Of a stretch of 64,000 bases of DNA, positions 43,812 to 56,092 are shown in pieces. Below the pieces are notes generated by a model that saw only the letters and a program-made list of their open reading frames with translations, was not told where the DNA came from and ran no database searches. The DNA is from Megalonaias nervosa (lineage: Eukaryota > Mollusca > Bivalvia > Unionida > Unionidae): contig JAECUM010033191.1 in NCBI GenBank assembly GCA_016617855.1, positions 1 to 64,000 of the forward strand. Reading direction: 5' to 3'. Position 1 is the stretch's first letter; each line of letters begins with the position of its first letter. Both the position numbers and the translations under genes were made by a program.

Positions 43812-44480
43812 CTAGTATCTGCATTGACATGTTGGATAAACTTAATTACAAAGGACACTTGATAAGTCAATCTCATCAAGGTGTTGGATTAACTTAGTTA
43901 CAAAGAACACTTGATAAGTCAATCTACTCAGGGTGTTGGATAAACCTAATTACAAAGGACACTTGATAGGTCAATCTCCTCAATGTGATGGATAAACGTA
44001 ATTGCAAAGGACACGTGTTAAGTCAATCTCCTCAAGGTGTAGGATAAACTTTATTTGAAAGGACACTTGATAAATCGATGTCCTCAAGGTGTTGGATAAA
44101 CTTACTAACAAAGGACACTTGATAAGTCAATCTTCAACAAGGTGTTCGATAAACTTAATTACAAAGGACACTTGGTACATAACTAACTAATCTATTCAAG
44201 GTGTTGGGCAAACTTAATTACAGTGGACATTTGGTAAATAAATAAATCTCTTTATGGTGTTGAATAACCTTCATTATCAAGGATATTTGGTAAGTTAATC
44301 TAATCAAGGTGTTGGATCAACCTTATTACAAAGGACACTTGATAAATAAGTGAATCTCGTCAAGATGTTGGCTCAACTTAATTATAAGGATACTTGATAA
44401 AAAAAAAATATTGGAAGGGACACTTGATCAGTAAGCAAATTTCATCAAGATGTTGGATAAACCTAAACACCAGGAGACCT
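43812..44480. repeat. Minisatellite block 2, ~52-53 bp x ~12
   Basis: Same unit as 42140-43080. The irregular end units (GGTAAATAAATAAATCTC, GTTGGCTCAACTTAATTA) occur in the same order in both blocks, showing that the block was duplicated whole. Confidence 0.85.
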
Positions 44481-44624
44481 ATGAATATTTATAAAGTGAT
44501 CTTGACTCTAACTGTGTGAGCTTCTTCACTGGGAGGCTGAAGTTTGATTGGACATGAATGTTGTAAATACACATTGCTTTTCATGGTCTCGACTTATTAG
44601 AGAGTCCAATCTATGCATCATATT

Positions 44625-44712
44625 GTGATGTAGGGTCATGGTGTCTCAGTAGTAGAGCATCAGACTCGCAATCCAAAGGTCACTTGCCCAGATCGTATTT
44701 GACCCAGCCCGT
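44625..44712 (+). repeat. tRNA-like fragment, copy 2
   Basis: GGTCATGGTGTCTCAGTAGT then AGACTCGCAATCCAAAGGTC. Closer to a tRNA D arm/anticodon arm than the copy at 43215, with TCTCAGTAGTAGAGC as box A. No intact acceptor or T arm, so it is a SINE head or tRNA pseudogene. Confidence 0.45.
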
Positions 44713-45644
44713 TTCAGCTTTCAGATACATTCTTCTTGTTTTTTTATGTGAAGGAAAATCAAACTGACAGAATGAATCAAACTTTGGCACATCATAAAAA
44801 CTGAAATTTAGTAAGTACATGTACCTATGTGAATTGAGTTGAACATGTTAACATGCAAACTTGAACTTTATTCCTCAGGGTGATACTTCTAGATAATTTC
44901 TGTCAGAATGACTTTAAAACACAATTGAACTTTTTTGTTTTAAGATTCTTCATTATTAACACGTGACAAGCCCTCACAGCCAGTGATCAGTAGGGAAAAT
45001 GTGTCATGTGTCAACAATATGTCATTTGATTTCAGTCCTACCATTTAAGAAAGTTCACCGTTTTTTTGTCACTGTTTCACAGTAATAAAAAAAAATATCT
45101 GAATTGACATGACAAATGGTTTTTGCTTATACCAAAAAATGACTGGAGAAGCCCAAAGGATAAAAGGAATGGGGAAATTTGAGAAGACATAGAAAATTCT
45201 CATGTAGAACAAGCTTTGTATCATTTCACATGACATGACAAACAATACATATATCACTCTCATCTCATCCTGAACAAGTTGTATAATTTCTTATAGCATC
45301 TATTTGTTGTATATCCAAGACGTTTTTTTTACTCATTTCAATAAAGTTGTTCTGTAGTTCATGTTACAGTTGTCATTTACTCTGGGACATTTTCTCACAA
45401 CAATCAGGAACATATATGATCTCTGTTTCCAGCGATCTATCCATCTATCAGTCCATACTTGTTCATTATTACTTTTACGAAATTATTTTCGTAAATGTCT
45501 TAGCAATGTTCAATACCTTGGCCAGAATGAAAGAGAGAGAGAGAAGAGAATTGGGGCTCTCTTAAGGTGAAGTAGGTGTCACGCATAACGGTGTAGATAC
45601 GACTACATCTTTTGGAAAGCTTGGCAGTGCAAGAGATATGGGAA

Positions 45645-45706
45645 CCTGTAAGAAGGACAGACGAAGCTCTTCTGACTCTCGGACGAACAAACTTTATTTA
45701 GATAAT

Positions 45707-45757
<51 letters not shown>

Positions 45758-46309
45758 TATATAATGCTACATTTTAGAGATACACCTTATAAAACCTTTA
45801 AATTGAAATATACATGAAATACATATTATACTTTCCCTTCGAGCTTGCCAACTTCATATATTTGTGTAGTTTCTGCATTTTAGAATATAATATAGATAAT
45901 TAAATATCGAATAAATTCAAAGAGCATAAAATTCAATAGTTGCGATTAATGCAACGATCATTTTGAAGAAATATATTTTACTCAATTTAAAATGGAATGA
46001 ATTACTAAACATTATTCTTTTATTACTTAAAGAAGATTGTATTTTCAAATAAAATCTAAGCATGAAGTTGGTAGCGAATTCATATTTTCACCATAATAAT
46101 TACCACAAATACAAATGAATATACGTTCTTTAAAACAATTAAACATTCCATTACATTATAATATAAAATAAAAAAGGACTTACAGAATATTGCAAAACTA
46201 TGAAGTTTACCGTAGAAGTCTCCAGCATTTAAAGAAATTTGCAAACACAAACGATTCTTACCTGTAAGAAGGACAGACGAAGCTCTTCTGACTCTTGGAC
46301 GAACAAACT
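45645..46309. repeat. 49-bp direct repeats flanking an AT-rich block
   Basis: CCTGTAAGAAGGACAGACGA continuing for 49 bp occurs at 45645-45693 and 46261-46309 with a single difference (CTCGGAC against CTTGGAC). The ~567 bp between them are AT-rich and include (TA)n at 45706-45765. No coding frame. Could mark an insertion with a long duplication or a recombination product. Confidence 0.7.
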
Positions 46310-47394
46310 GATTTAACACAGGCTGAGCTGGCTATTTATACTGATTTGGACATGCTCCTGGCCAAATATGGTAAGGTATTTGAGCCCGAGTGTATCAGTC
46401 CCGAGTCAGAAAGACGCTTCATCTATTCTTAACGGAATCGAATGTTTGCTTACGTCAGAATTCGCCACATCAGCATTTATTCATCCCATGGAAACGGCTG
46501 AATCATACCTTACTCAGTCAGAAAAAAAATGTTAATAATCCAGCCACGAATTACTGTTTTCCTGACTTAGCATTTCGAAAATAATGTATAATACGAGAGG
46601 GGGATTTGTACTCGTTTGTAAAGGCGCAGATAGTATATAGTCGCTATATGAAATAAATAAAGTTAATCTCAATATATTTTAGTGGATATTACTTCCAGTA
46701 TAATTTAATGAAAGATTAATCCAATGAAAAATTAGTTTTAATACAATTTAGAGAAGATTTCAATGTTATTATTTTTACTGAAAAATTCTATCCTAATATT
46801 ACTAGAGGATATGTACCACATATTTGGTTTAATCTTCACATTCCAGGTCACAATTTCAGATATAATGTTTTCCGTTGCATCTTCATGAGATTGAACTTTA
46901 AAAAAAATTTAAATTGTTAAATGAAACTTTGAATACTTTTACATCATCATTAGCTGTGATGTTTGCAGCATTGAGAGTTTATCTTTATTATGAAATGCAT
47001 CGCTTTTTCCCCATTACAATACATAGTTATATAAGAACAAAGTACGAGTTTTTCATATCATATGATCTGAACTTGCACTGTTTTGAAATATTTTCTAAGA
47101 TTACGTAATTTTCACTACCTGGGATTTTTAAAAATTTCTTTAAATATAATTTGCTTTGGTTACTATCACATGAAAACGTGAATTTATATTCATTGGTAAT
47201 CCATAAAAATCGCAGATTTAATTCTAATTTTGATATTGGGAATTTTATTATCCAATTTTAGTGCATTATTTATTGATGTTGCAATTACAGGAAGAACTCA
47301 ATATTATTATAAAATTTGACGTAATTGGAATTGTCTCTATATTCTATACACAATTGCCTTGTGAACAAATACTTGTCCCCGAATATTGTTCATC
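46310..47394. other. Very AT-rich non-coding stretch
   Basis: Contains protein-like plus-strand snippets (NITRGYVPHIWFNLHIPGHN near 46795-46855) broken by stops. No family recognised, so not called as a gene. Confidence 0.4.
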
Positions 47395-47448
47395 GTCATC
47401 ATCATCATATTATTATTATTGTTGTTGTTGTTACTATTATTATTGTTG

Positions 47449-47480
<32 letters not shown>

Positions 47481-47548
47481 GTCATTGTTGTTGTTGTTAT
47501 TATTATTATTAGTAGTAGTAGTAGTCGTAGTAGTAGTAGTAGTAGTAT
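47395..47548. repeat. Compound trinucleotide microsatellite
   Basis: Successive ATC, TTA/TTG and TAG runs. All long open frames across it on both strands are repeat artefacts. Confidence 0.9.
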
Positions 47549-47787
47549 CACGATCATGTTATGTGTATTATGTAACAAAACTATAATTACGGGTATCTGT
47601 TGTTTTTTCTCCACAAAATCATGTTCCATACAATGAAATATTACAGTAACCTGCTCACTTTAATCCATCCAATAAATGAAATAATCACAAACTTCATCAT
47701 GTACACCGATCTTAGTTTGTTGACGCTATTAAACAGTATATGCATTAATCATTTGCTCCAGTCACCAAGATTAAAGAATAGTCAATA

Positions 47788-47970
47788 TGTGTGAGAAGGC
47801 CGTGATGAACAAGAAATCAAAAGACAGTCGGGCTGTGTGAAAAGGCTTGTGATGAACCAGAAATCAAAAGACAGTCTGGCAGTGTGAGATGGTTGTGATG
47901 AAAAAGGAAATGAAAAGACAGTCGTGCTGTATGAGAGGAACGTGATGAACAGGAAATTAAAAGACGCTTT
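47788..47970. repeat. Minisatellite, ~47 bp x 4
   Basis: Units contain AAAAGACAGTCGGGCTGTGT and GTGATGAACAGGAAAT. The first unit is partial. Confidence 0.85.
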
Positions 47971-48995
47971 ACATGACTGTTGGTTGTGACCCATGAACTG
48001 AAATGTCTACTGTTTTTTTCAGACATAAATTGAATGACCTCTGACCTTATGAAAAGGGAAGTAACTCTTGTCTCTAATGAATTCCTCAGAGATATCTTTA
48101 ATTCACAGTAAAATCACAGACAGTGTATACACTAGTTTCCCCATGAAAAAGTGTCTGTGATTTATAGTTGTTGCGATTAATACAACCACGGTTGCTTCAA
48201 CCCGCTGGCTTTGCCCTAATGACAAAACTGCCTCACATTCGAATCAGACATTGACATATTGTTAACGTGACTGGAGTTTCAAGTACTGGCGTGTAAAGGA
48301 ATGGTTGTACAAAGATTCACATGATATTCCTTTACAGAAGCTATGCCATTCTCAAGAAACAAAACTTAATGGACCACAGAGGCAGGTAACCATTGCATAA
48401 GGGACACACACTCACCCCCCCCACCCCACCCCCACCCCACAGGCGAGTAAGGAGTTAATCGTTAAAAATATACCAATTGTGACATTTCATTGACTCTGTG
48501 TTTGGAAATAAAAGGCACTCGTCATTAACGATTAACCACCAGGATTTCATTCAAAGCATTAGCAATGAACCGAAAATATAATACCCCCACATATGTTGTT
48601 TATGACCTGTTGTTTATGTGGTAATTAACAGGAGACCGATAAGTAAATACTGATTGGCAAATATTAAATTGATAAAAAATACATTTTCTCAAAAGTCAGC
48701 TTGTCAAATATTTTGATACATGTTGGTGACTTCAAGGTGTCTAGATAATAATTATGAAATGTATTGATCAAGTCAGTGTTCACAGATGTTTGAGTCGCAA
48801 GTATAAATTAATCATTACAAAGAGTCAATCTTTTCCCGTTCTTGATGAAATGAGTTAACGAAATTAGTCTGCTGCCTTAGGCAAGAAAAAGGAAACTTGT
48901 CGAAGTTTATAGTTCTAATAAACCCGGTTTATGATGATATTAAAAGTTTAAAAAAATTTCAATCATCAGGGATTAATGAATATCCATAATTACTT

Positions 48996-49000
<5 letters not shown>
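47971..49000. other. Non-coding stretch
   Basis: Contains a C-rich run (CCCCCCCCACCCCACCCCCAC near 48414) and two similar octamer-scale TTAATCGTTAA/TTAACGATTAA segments at 48455-48465 and 48525-48535. No gene recognised. Confidence 0.5.

Positions 49001-49039
<39 letters not shown>
49001..49039. repeat. (CT)n microsatellite
   Basis: About nineteen uninterrupted CT units. Confidence 0.95.
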
Positions 49040-49042
<3 letters not shown>

Positions 49043-49635
49043 AATCTAACTATTTTGAAACCATTTTCTACCTGACCATTTTCGGAGCAAGCTCAATTAT
49101 CCAAGGGCAAGTTCAGTTTTCCAATCAGTTTGCCCCGATCAGGCTATATATATATATTCATTACTTATTATATATGCTATACACAGTTTACGGGATGTTT
49201 TTAATTAACATCTATAATTCCGTGTTACATTTACCAAAATCGAATACCGATAAAGATGTAAAGATATCAAAAATATCAAATTCACTCTAACGATTATTCA
49301 GAAAGCACTTTCCAGACATCACTATTGGATAATTACCAAGCACTAAAATCACGCCCGCCATAATCAGAATACATTAATCACGATTTATGTTTAGGATCCC
49401 AGTATAATTTATATCTTTTAATACAAAATATTGTATGTGCACCAGGTAATAAATTTATGTTAGCATATCCTGTTCTTAGTTCTCCAAGTACAAGCACTAT
49501 TGTTGCAATTTACATTCGAATATCGCTAACTTACGTAAATGGGAGTGGGATCGGTACAAAAAGGTGATGGCTTGTTTTTCATCAACTACGAACTGTGTGA
49601 GTTATGACACATCAAATAAGTCTTCATCTTTGGGT
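49040..49635. other. Non-coding or decayed sequence
   Basis: A short plus-strand segment at 49443-49512 reads PGNKFMLAYPVLSSPSTSTI without stops and looks protein-like, but it has no family match or splice context I can support. Confidence 0.35.
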
Positions 49636-49967
49636 GACCGCTCCGGTGGCCTAGTGGTTAGAACGGCCACCTCGGATGCGGGTGGTCCCGGGTTCGAACC
49701 CCGGCCGAGTCAAACCAAAGACTCAACAATGGTACTAGCAGCTGTCTCGCTAGACGCTCAGCATTAAGAGATTAGTTTTGGGGCTGGTCGGCCTGATGTC
49801 AGGATAATGTGACTGGGTGGGACATGATGCTACATGTCTGTGACTTCATGCCCCGGTGCTAGACAAAATTATAAACTGCCACATTGCAGATATTGTAGTG
49901 ATATGACCGAACAATTGTTAAAGCTACTTTTAGAAACCCAAACCACACACACGTACGCACACACATC
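49636..49967 (+). mobile_element. tRNA-derived SINE, family A, best-preserved copy
   Basis: The tRNA-like head starts GCTCCGGTGGCCTAGTGGTT (box A TGGCCTAGTGG), has a five-base anticodon stem with an oversized loop, and a perfect T arm with box B GGTTCGAACCC near 49691. The body follows (GGTACTAGCAGCTGTCTCGC, GTCAGGATAATGTGACTGGG, GGGACATGATGCTACATGT) and the copy ends in (AC)n at 49944-49965. The closed T arm and the open loop suggest a SINE rather than a working tRNA gene. Confidence 0.9.
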
Positions 49968-50021
49968 TCTGGTTGTTTTCGATATTAATAAACAATATTA
50001 CAGTCATCATGTCAGAATTTT

Positions 50022-50068
<47 letters not shown>
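50022..50068. repeat. (TA)n microsatellite
   Basis: About twenty-three TA units. A chance 103-codon frame spans it. Confidence 0.95.
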
Positions 50069-50072
<4 letters not shown>

Positions 50073-50830
50073 ATTTTTGCTGGATTTTGTTTTGATGGCT
50101 TTTGTTAGGTCTACAATCTGCTTTCGTGCAATTGTCTTACTATAATTAGTTTAGCTATGCGATTTAGAATAGATGTATGCATCTATATTAAGTCTGAGCT
50201 CAATCATGCAAGTAGATTTAAGTTTATTTATTTTTCAGATGTAAATATTTGAACGGGAATGCAAAGAGTTTCCGTCTCGAAGCTACATTAGTTTATTATA
50301 GATTTTTGTTATCAAAGTCAAGGCGGGAGTTTCTAGCTTATTAGGATACTAATATTAAAGTATTAGCTTTAGACATGTAGAAATAGTACTCGGATGATTC
50401 ATTAGAATACACAGACTAAAGTCAACGATATGTTTTATTATAATCCATCAACTAATCTAGAAAATGTGAGACTTTCATACAGGACATGGATAATTTTTGA
50501 GAATTAAGCGATCACCTTTTTGCTAATTTAGGAGAGACTGGAACTCGTAGCCTATTGGAGAAAAAGTAATAATGTCCAGAAGTTAAAGGTGAACACGGCA
50601 ACTGATGTCGTAACGATATACCTCAACCCCACCTACCCTTCCCACATACACACTTTACTCAATACCTTAAAAAGCAGAATTCATGTCGCGAGCCAATAAA
50701 GGACAACATACATGAAAACATGAAATTTTACGGTTCCAATATTTCAGTTAAATGCAGTAACTGATTCCCTGAACTGAAGCTTTGATGAACATTATTAAGG
50801 TCCTTGACATAAATGTATCAGTGCACATAT
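50069..50830. other. Non-coding stretch
   Basis: Nothing recognised on either strand. Confidence 0.5.
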
Positions 50831-50938
50831 TAATGCCGCCATAAGCACCATAAGGTGGTACATTATTAATGCCACCATAAGCACCATAAGGTGGTACATT
50901 ATTAATGCCGCCATAAGCACCATAAGGTGGTACATAAA
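50831..50938. repeat. 36-bp tandem repeat x 3, nearly identical
   Basis: TAATGCCGCCATAAGCACCA then TAAGGTGGTACATTAT, three times, with only one change (GCC to ACC in unit 2). Each unit holds the imperfect palindrome CACCATAAGGTG. The low divergence suggests recent expansion. Confidence 0.95.
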
Positions 50939-50999
50939 TCGCGTCACTAGCAGGCTAGACAACTAGTTGGATGTTCATTGCCTGATTGCTAATTGTTTT

Positions 51000-51560
51000 C
51001 TGACAAATAATTTACCGTTTAAAATTATTGTATCTTGATTAAGTCTGATACATATTTTACCGTTTACATTTATTGTATCTTGATTTAGTCGGATACATAT
51101 TTAACAGTTTACGTTTATTGTATCTTGATTTAGTCGGGCAAATATTTTACCGTTAAAGTTATTGTAGCTTGGTTTAGTTTCGCACAAACTGTACCATTCA
51201 CTGTTATTATATCCTAATTTAATTTGACAATTATTCTCCCGTTAATCGTTATTATATACTAATTTAGTCTGACAAATATTTTACCGTTACAGTTATTGTA
51301 TCATGATTTAATGTGACAAATCTTTTACCGTTTAAGATTATTGTATCCTGATTTAGTCTGATATGCTTTGTACTGTTTAAAGTTATTGTATCCTGATTTA
51401 GTCTGAAAATTATTTTACAGTTAAAGATATTGAAACCTGATTTAGTCTGACATATATTTACCGTTAAAGACAGTTGTATCCTGATCTATTGCGACCAATA
51501 TTTCACAGTGTAGTTGTTGTATTATGATTTAGTCTGACAAATATTTACTGCTAAAGTTAT
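51000..51560. repeat. Degenerate minisatellite, ~45 bp x ~12
   Basis: Variants of TTTACCGTTTAAAGTTATTG, TATCCTGATTTAGTCTGAC. Strongly diverged, unlike the fresh repeat 65 bp before it. Confidence 0.85.
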
Positions 51561-52514
51561 TGTCCAAATCTTAGCAGCTAAACAATATTTTGTTTAAGGA
51601 TTTGTATACAATTGTTAAGGAAACCAGGGCGATGGCAACTTCAAAGTTACTTTGCAAAGTCAACATACATGCACTAATACTGCTACACCGTGTTAAATTT
51701 GTTTATATCATACCTGTGGGTATCTTGAAATTTAGGTCCCTTTTGACACGTTGACCACTAATCTACTAGCGACCTGCACGTCACAGTTACATTGTGTTAG
51801 GTATATCGGTATTTAGTTTATATAGAGTACATAAATCAGTCAATTAACTAAGGTACACGATTGAATCTTTTTCTGAGACAATGATTTTATACATTTAACT
51901 AAAATACCAACCCACCGAATCAAAACATAACAGATACAACACAGAAGATACGTGACACTTTATTTAATGGAACCAATCAAGCGGACGAAATATTTTACTG
52001 GAATAAGTAATAATATATTGAATGAATAAGTTAAATCAGGGCTTCAGTTTTACGTTATGATCACGATATGTCTATGTCAATCGTACATCAGGACAGTTAT
52101 CCACCAAATCGACCTCAGTTCTTTTGAAATACACGTGTTCTTAGCCAACATAAAGACATGTTATATTGAAGTAAATGCGTCCGACAAAGCTGATATTGAT
52201 CTAACGTGCCATTATGATATTTCAACGGGTATATGTTTTTTAACGTCACCTTGATTTGATTCAGCAAAAGACTTATAGAGGCAATTATAAAGGTTTGGTT
52301 TATTGATAATCGTGATGTGAAGCGCATGTTTTAATCTCTATTTTTAGAAAGGTTCATATGTATCGTTTTCATCAATAATGTGGCTTTTCGAAAAATTAAT
52401 TTAAATCCATACGATTGAAATGAACCCCATCCTTGTCAACCATTGTGATTATATTAACCTTGTGTTGTAGAGACAGTAGGATCCATTCCTTCAAATGGAC
52501 TTAATTAAGAAATC
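51561..52514. other. Non-coding stretch
   Basis: No exon or element recognised. Short frames near 52060-52250 have no recognisable motif. Confidence 0.5.
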
Positions 52515-52690
52515 ATCACGCTATCACATTTGCCTTAAATGGTATGATAGCCGCTCGATACTATTACATGTGCCCTAATTGGCATGTTTATTACTCTCTT
52601 CTGTTGCTTATGCCTTAATTGGTGTATTTATTACACTGTATTATTCTATTTGCCCTGAATGGTATGTTTATTGCATTATGCTATTACTCA
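52515..52690. repeat. Degenerate tandem repeat, ~40 bp x 4
   Basis: TGCCCTAATTGG-ATGTTTAT and variants at about 52530, 52571, 52611 and 52651. Confidence 0.7.
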
Positions 52691-52716
52691 TTTTGTGGAA
52701 CTGAGTAGTAATATTG

Positions 52717-52805
52717 ATCACCAGCTTTATCATGATTACCAGCGTTATCATCGTTACCAGCATTATCATCATTTCCACCATTATCATCATTACCACTGTC
52801 GTCAT
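52717..52805. repeat. 18-bp tandem repeat x 5
   Basis: ATTACCAGCATTATCATC and variants. Confidence 0.85.
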
Positions 52806-54130
52806 AACCATTAGTTAAGGTAAAAGTCGCCAAAGCTGTTATGACACTTTAAAAAAGACACTATTAACATCAATTTTTTTTGTGGTGATAGTACTGTTGA
52901 TGATATGCCGATATGTGGTTTGATTTTAGTTGTAGCAACAACGCCAGTAGTAGTAGAGGTATGTGTTGTTGTTGTTGTTCTGCAAGTACGAGGAGGAAGA
53001 AAATGCAGATGAAAGGGGAAATGGAGGATTTCAAGTAATAGAAGATGTATGGCTGACTGACAAATGGATCGATGCAAGTACTTGGGTTACTAAAGTCAAA
53101 TAAACAAACCGAAAGTCGTGTATGCAAACTTTGGAGTTTTACTGTGATAATTGGATACGTATTCATTTTTCCCTTTTATTATGTTTCCTCTACGCTTGAC
53201 TGCCTGCATTTGATTGAACAAAGAACATGAACGAGGTAGGCATATAATGCTTAATGTGATCTGATCCTCGAGTAGTAGTTTGCAATTACATAAATTATCA
53301 AGGTAAGGTAACTTTTCATAAACTAGCTGGCGGATCATCCAGGTAAGGTGACATGCATATAACCTAGTAGGCTGGTATACAATTCGGATATTCTCCAAGT
53401 GTTTGGTTTGGTTTGTTGATAGCAACAGGGCTTAGTACAGGGAAAGTAGAAGAATACCTTTTGTAAATTCATGAAGCTAACATTTTGAGGGATTTATAGA
53501 AAATTTGTAAGTATTAGTCTTTTCATATGATTATAAAACTGTATAAATAGATGTTCACATTACACGTGTTCACAGTGGGTGACAAATATCAAGCCGATGT
53601 ATGATTTAATTTGATAGTAATTTTGAGAAAGATGTACATGACTTTTTGTTCTGTTAAAATTCATATTTTAGATGGTTCTCTCAAAAGAATGCAAGACGTA
53701 TTGCAGCATGGAATGGTTAATACAGATGAAGATCAACAGGCCTCTAATGGCCAGGTGGTCTAATGCGTTCGCCAGTTTGATTTAAATCATATTTCCGTTG
53801 TCCTAGGTGACGATTTCCCAACCTCCATACCTACGAACTTAGTGAGACTCGTGCAAAAAGTGCTGAATTATAGATAGCATGAACTGCATTATTGTTTCGC
53901 ATGGATAATTAGAAAGTATAGCCGTACATACCTGTATATTCGGGAAGGATTTACGGATAGGTTATTAAAGCCTAAACCTATTTTCACGAGAATGCTAAGA
54001 GAAATAATCTATGGTTTATTGTATAGATCATCTTTCCTACAAGTTACAAGTGGATCCTCGATTTGGGGTCCTATATATGTATAAAGAGTAAAAATAGCAG
54101 ACAAGTAACAACCGTATAAGTATCACGTTC
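52806..54130. other. Non-coding stretch with a possible SINE head
   Basis: At 53739-53790 GCCTCTAATGGCCAGGTGGT followed by CTAATGCGTTCGCC resembles a tRNA box A region; no clear box B follows. Frames between 52870 and 53430 on the minus strand have no recognised motif. Confidence 0.4.
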
Positions 54131-54151
54131 ATCCTCCTCCTCCTCCTCCTC
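54131..54151. repeat. (TCC)n microsatellite
   Basis: Seven TCC units. Confidence 0.85.
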
Positions 54152-54470
54152 GCATACCCCACCGGCATTAATATATGTATGGATCAATATCGCTGTTATT
54201 AAGCGTTTAATTTGTCTTACCCAACGTATTTAGCATATAAACTATTACGTAATAGTTATGCTTATTATTGTTTATTATATTTTCTTTGACAATTCAACGG
54301 TTTTTCACTCTTACACAGTAAACTGACCTGGCATCGTTTGCTTCGTGTTGACATGGCAACATTTCAACAAGAATGTACCAAAATAGTCATGTCTGCTTAT
54401 ACTAATTATGCTGGTGGTGGCATTCAAGAGAGAGTAGTGGAAAGAAATGGGAGTAGGAGTTGTGGTATTC

Positions 54471-54471
<1 letters not shown>

Positions 54472-54503
<32 letters not shown>
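54472..54503. repeat. (GA)n microsatellite
   Basis: About sixteen GA units. It creates RERERE frames on one strand and SLSLSL on the other, none called. Confidence 0.95.
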
Positions 54504-54507
<4 letters not shown>

Positions 54508-55114
54508 GGGGGTTGGAGCAGCAGAAAACGTGGGTGTGATGTGATAGTTCTTGAAATATGCCCAAGAAAATGTTTGGGTATCATCATAGAACCCTCCGCG
54601 ATAACGACGCATGTCTCGTGTATGCTTATTCAAAGATGTCATAGTGACATTGTGGAAGGCGGCACTTTAATATAGAACATGTCATGTAACGAACTCTGTC
54701 ATTCGTCGTATGATCTTGTTTGTTACGTAGTAGCTATCTTATCTACAAGCTGGCACGTGTTCATAGCACGTGTTTGAAGCACAGTCTAGGCCAGCATATG
54801 CCTTGGGTCGATGTAGAACAGACTCAGATCAAAGAAGGTTTAGAAGAGTCATCGATAGGAGAGGTTGTATAGCAATAACACTTAGTTAATTGAGTTTAAC
54901 AGCTGCAGAGGTAACATTAATGGCCGTGGTGACCACAGTTCAGTACGATGGGTGATATTTGTGAAGGAGGTAGCAGAAACGGAAGTAATGGGATTGGGTC
55001 GGTACTGGACCAGAACTACCTTTTAAACGTTATTTACCGGGTACTTATTGATTTAGTTTGCGTTGTAACAAAGATTATAAATCAAATTAAAAATCACTAG
55101 ACCAGTCAGTCGTG
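54504..55114. other. Non-coding stretch
   Basis: Nothing recognised on either strand. Confidence 0.5.
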
Positions 55115-55423
55115 GATGTGTGTGTGTGTGTGTGTGATTTGGATTTTGAACGTAGCTTCAACAATTTTTCAGTCATATCGCTACGATGTCTGCAGTGTGT
55201 CAGCTTAAAGTGATGTCTAGCACTGGGGCATCATGCTGTAGACATGTAGCATCATGTCCCACCCAGTCACATTATCCTGACACCAGGCCGACTAGTCCTA
55301 GCACTGTCCTCGTAATTCGGAACGCCTAGAGAGGCAGCTGTTAGTACCAATTTTATAAGTCTTTGGTGTGATTCGGCCGGGGTTGGAGCGGACGCTCTAA
55401 CCACTAGGCCACCGGAGCGGTCC
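55115..55423 (-). mobile_element. SINE family A with deletion in the tRNA-like head
   Basis: Full body and (TG)n tail on the plus strand (55116-55137), matching the other family-A copies (GTAGCATCATGTCCCACCCA, GTCACATTATCCTGACACCA). In the head, the sequence jumps from GGCCGGGGTT to GGAGCGGACGCTCTAACC, so box B and part of the anticodon arm are deleted. Confidence 0.85.
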
Positions 55424-56092
55424 AATCAGACTTGGAGACTTCTTATTCAAATGTTTTTATAAAAATGATGCACATAATCCTGGTTTATATTGTTTGTTTG
55501 TTTTTTGTTTTTTTCTCATTAAAACGTAACCATGGTTTAATTATATATTTTGTACTTATTGAAACATTAAACACTTGGTTTAAAAGGTGACCAAAGACGT
55601 TAGCTAAGAAGTAATGCAAGTTAGTATTTCAAATAATAATTGGAATGCCACTATAAAAAGGAAATTTAAAAATAATCATATGAGATATATGAATCAATAA
55701 AGGAATGGAATACCTACAAAATAAAAACAGTTTTAAGGGTCTCTTACTCAAATAAATTATCCGGAGAAATATAATGCCAAGAATTTCATTAAATTACGTG
55801 GATAATCACCTGTTTTGAATTCAGCACGTGCACGAAATGATTAATACAGACCACGTGAGGCAGATGTAAGAGGAACAATGCATACGTATCAACGGGTAAA
55901 CACATCATACATGGGACTAAGCCATGTTTACTTGTGAATGAAATATCTTAAGGACAAATATTGATAGAGTTGGTACAGTTTTCATGTTGTTATCAAAATA
56001 TTAGTGTAGGGTAGATTTTGCGCTCCATACATAGAAAGAAGTAGAAACATTGGACTAGTAATGCCTATGTAACGGTTAGTAATAGATGTGTC
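55424..56092. other. Non-coding stretch
   Basis: Nothing recognised apart from a T-rich run at 55497-55515. Confidence 0.5.

Larger units (their letters stand above)
42140..45110. repeat. Segmental tandem duplication, two units of ~1.3-1.7 kb
   Basis: Each unit is minisatellite block, then flank. Shared flank pieces are 43070-43330 against 44470-44730 (GAGCT-CTTCACTGGGAGGCTGA, TTAGAGAGT--A-TCTATGCAT) and 43656-43812 against 44935-45110 (AAGATTCTTCATTATTAACA, AGCCCTCACAGCCA-TGATC). Between those, unit 1 has 43330-43655 with the AACCC tract and unit 2 has an unrelated piece, so one or both were altered later. Confidence 0.75.

Noticed and set aside
42140..44480. CRISPR-like or centromeric array
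   Set aside because: Spacer parts are as repetitive as the rest (plain 52-53-bp minisatellite), and blocks are too short for a centromere.
46080..46319. 79-codon minus-strand frame over the 49-bp direct repeat
   Set aside because: No motif, and the homologous repeat at 45645 is not in an open frame.
47261..47636. Poly-Tyr, poly-Ile and poly-Leu frames
   Set aside because: Produced by the compound trinucleotide microsatellite.
49636..49710. Functional tRNA gene
   Set aside because: T arm is perfect, but the anticodon loop is about nine bases and the sequence continues into a SINE body shared with four other loci.
54338..54675. Arg/Glu and Ser/Leu alternating frames
   Set aside because: Created by the (GA)n microsatellite at 54472-54503.
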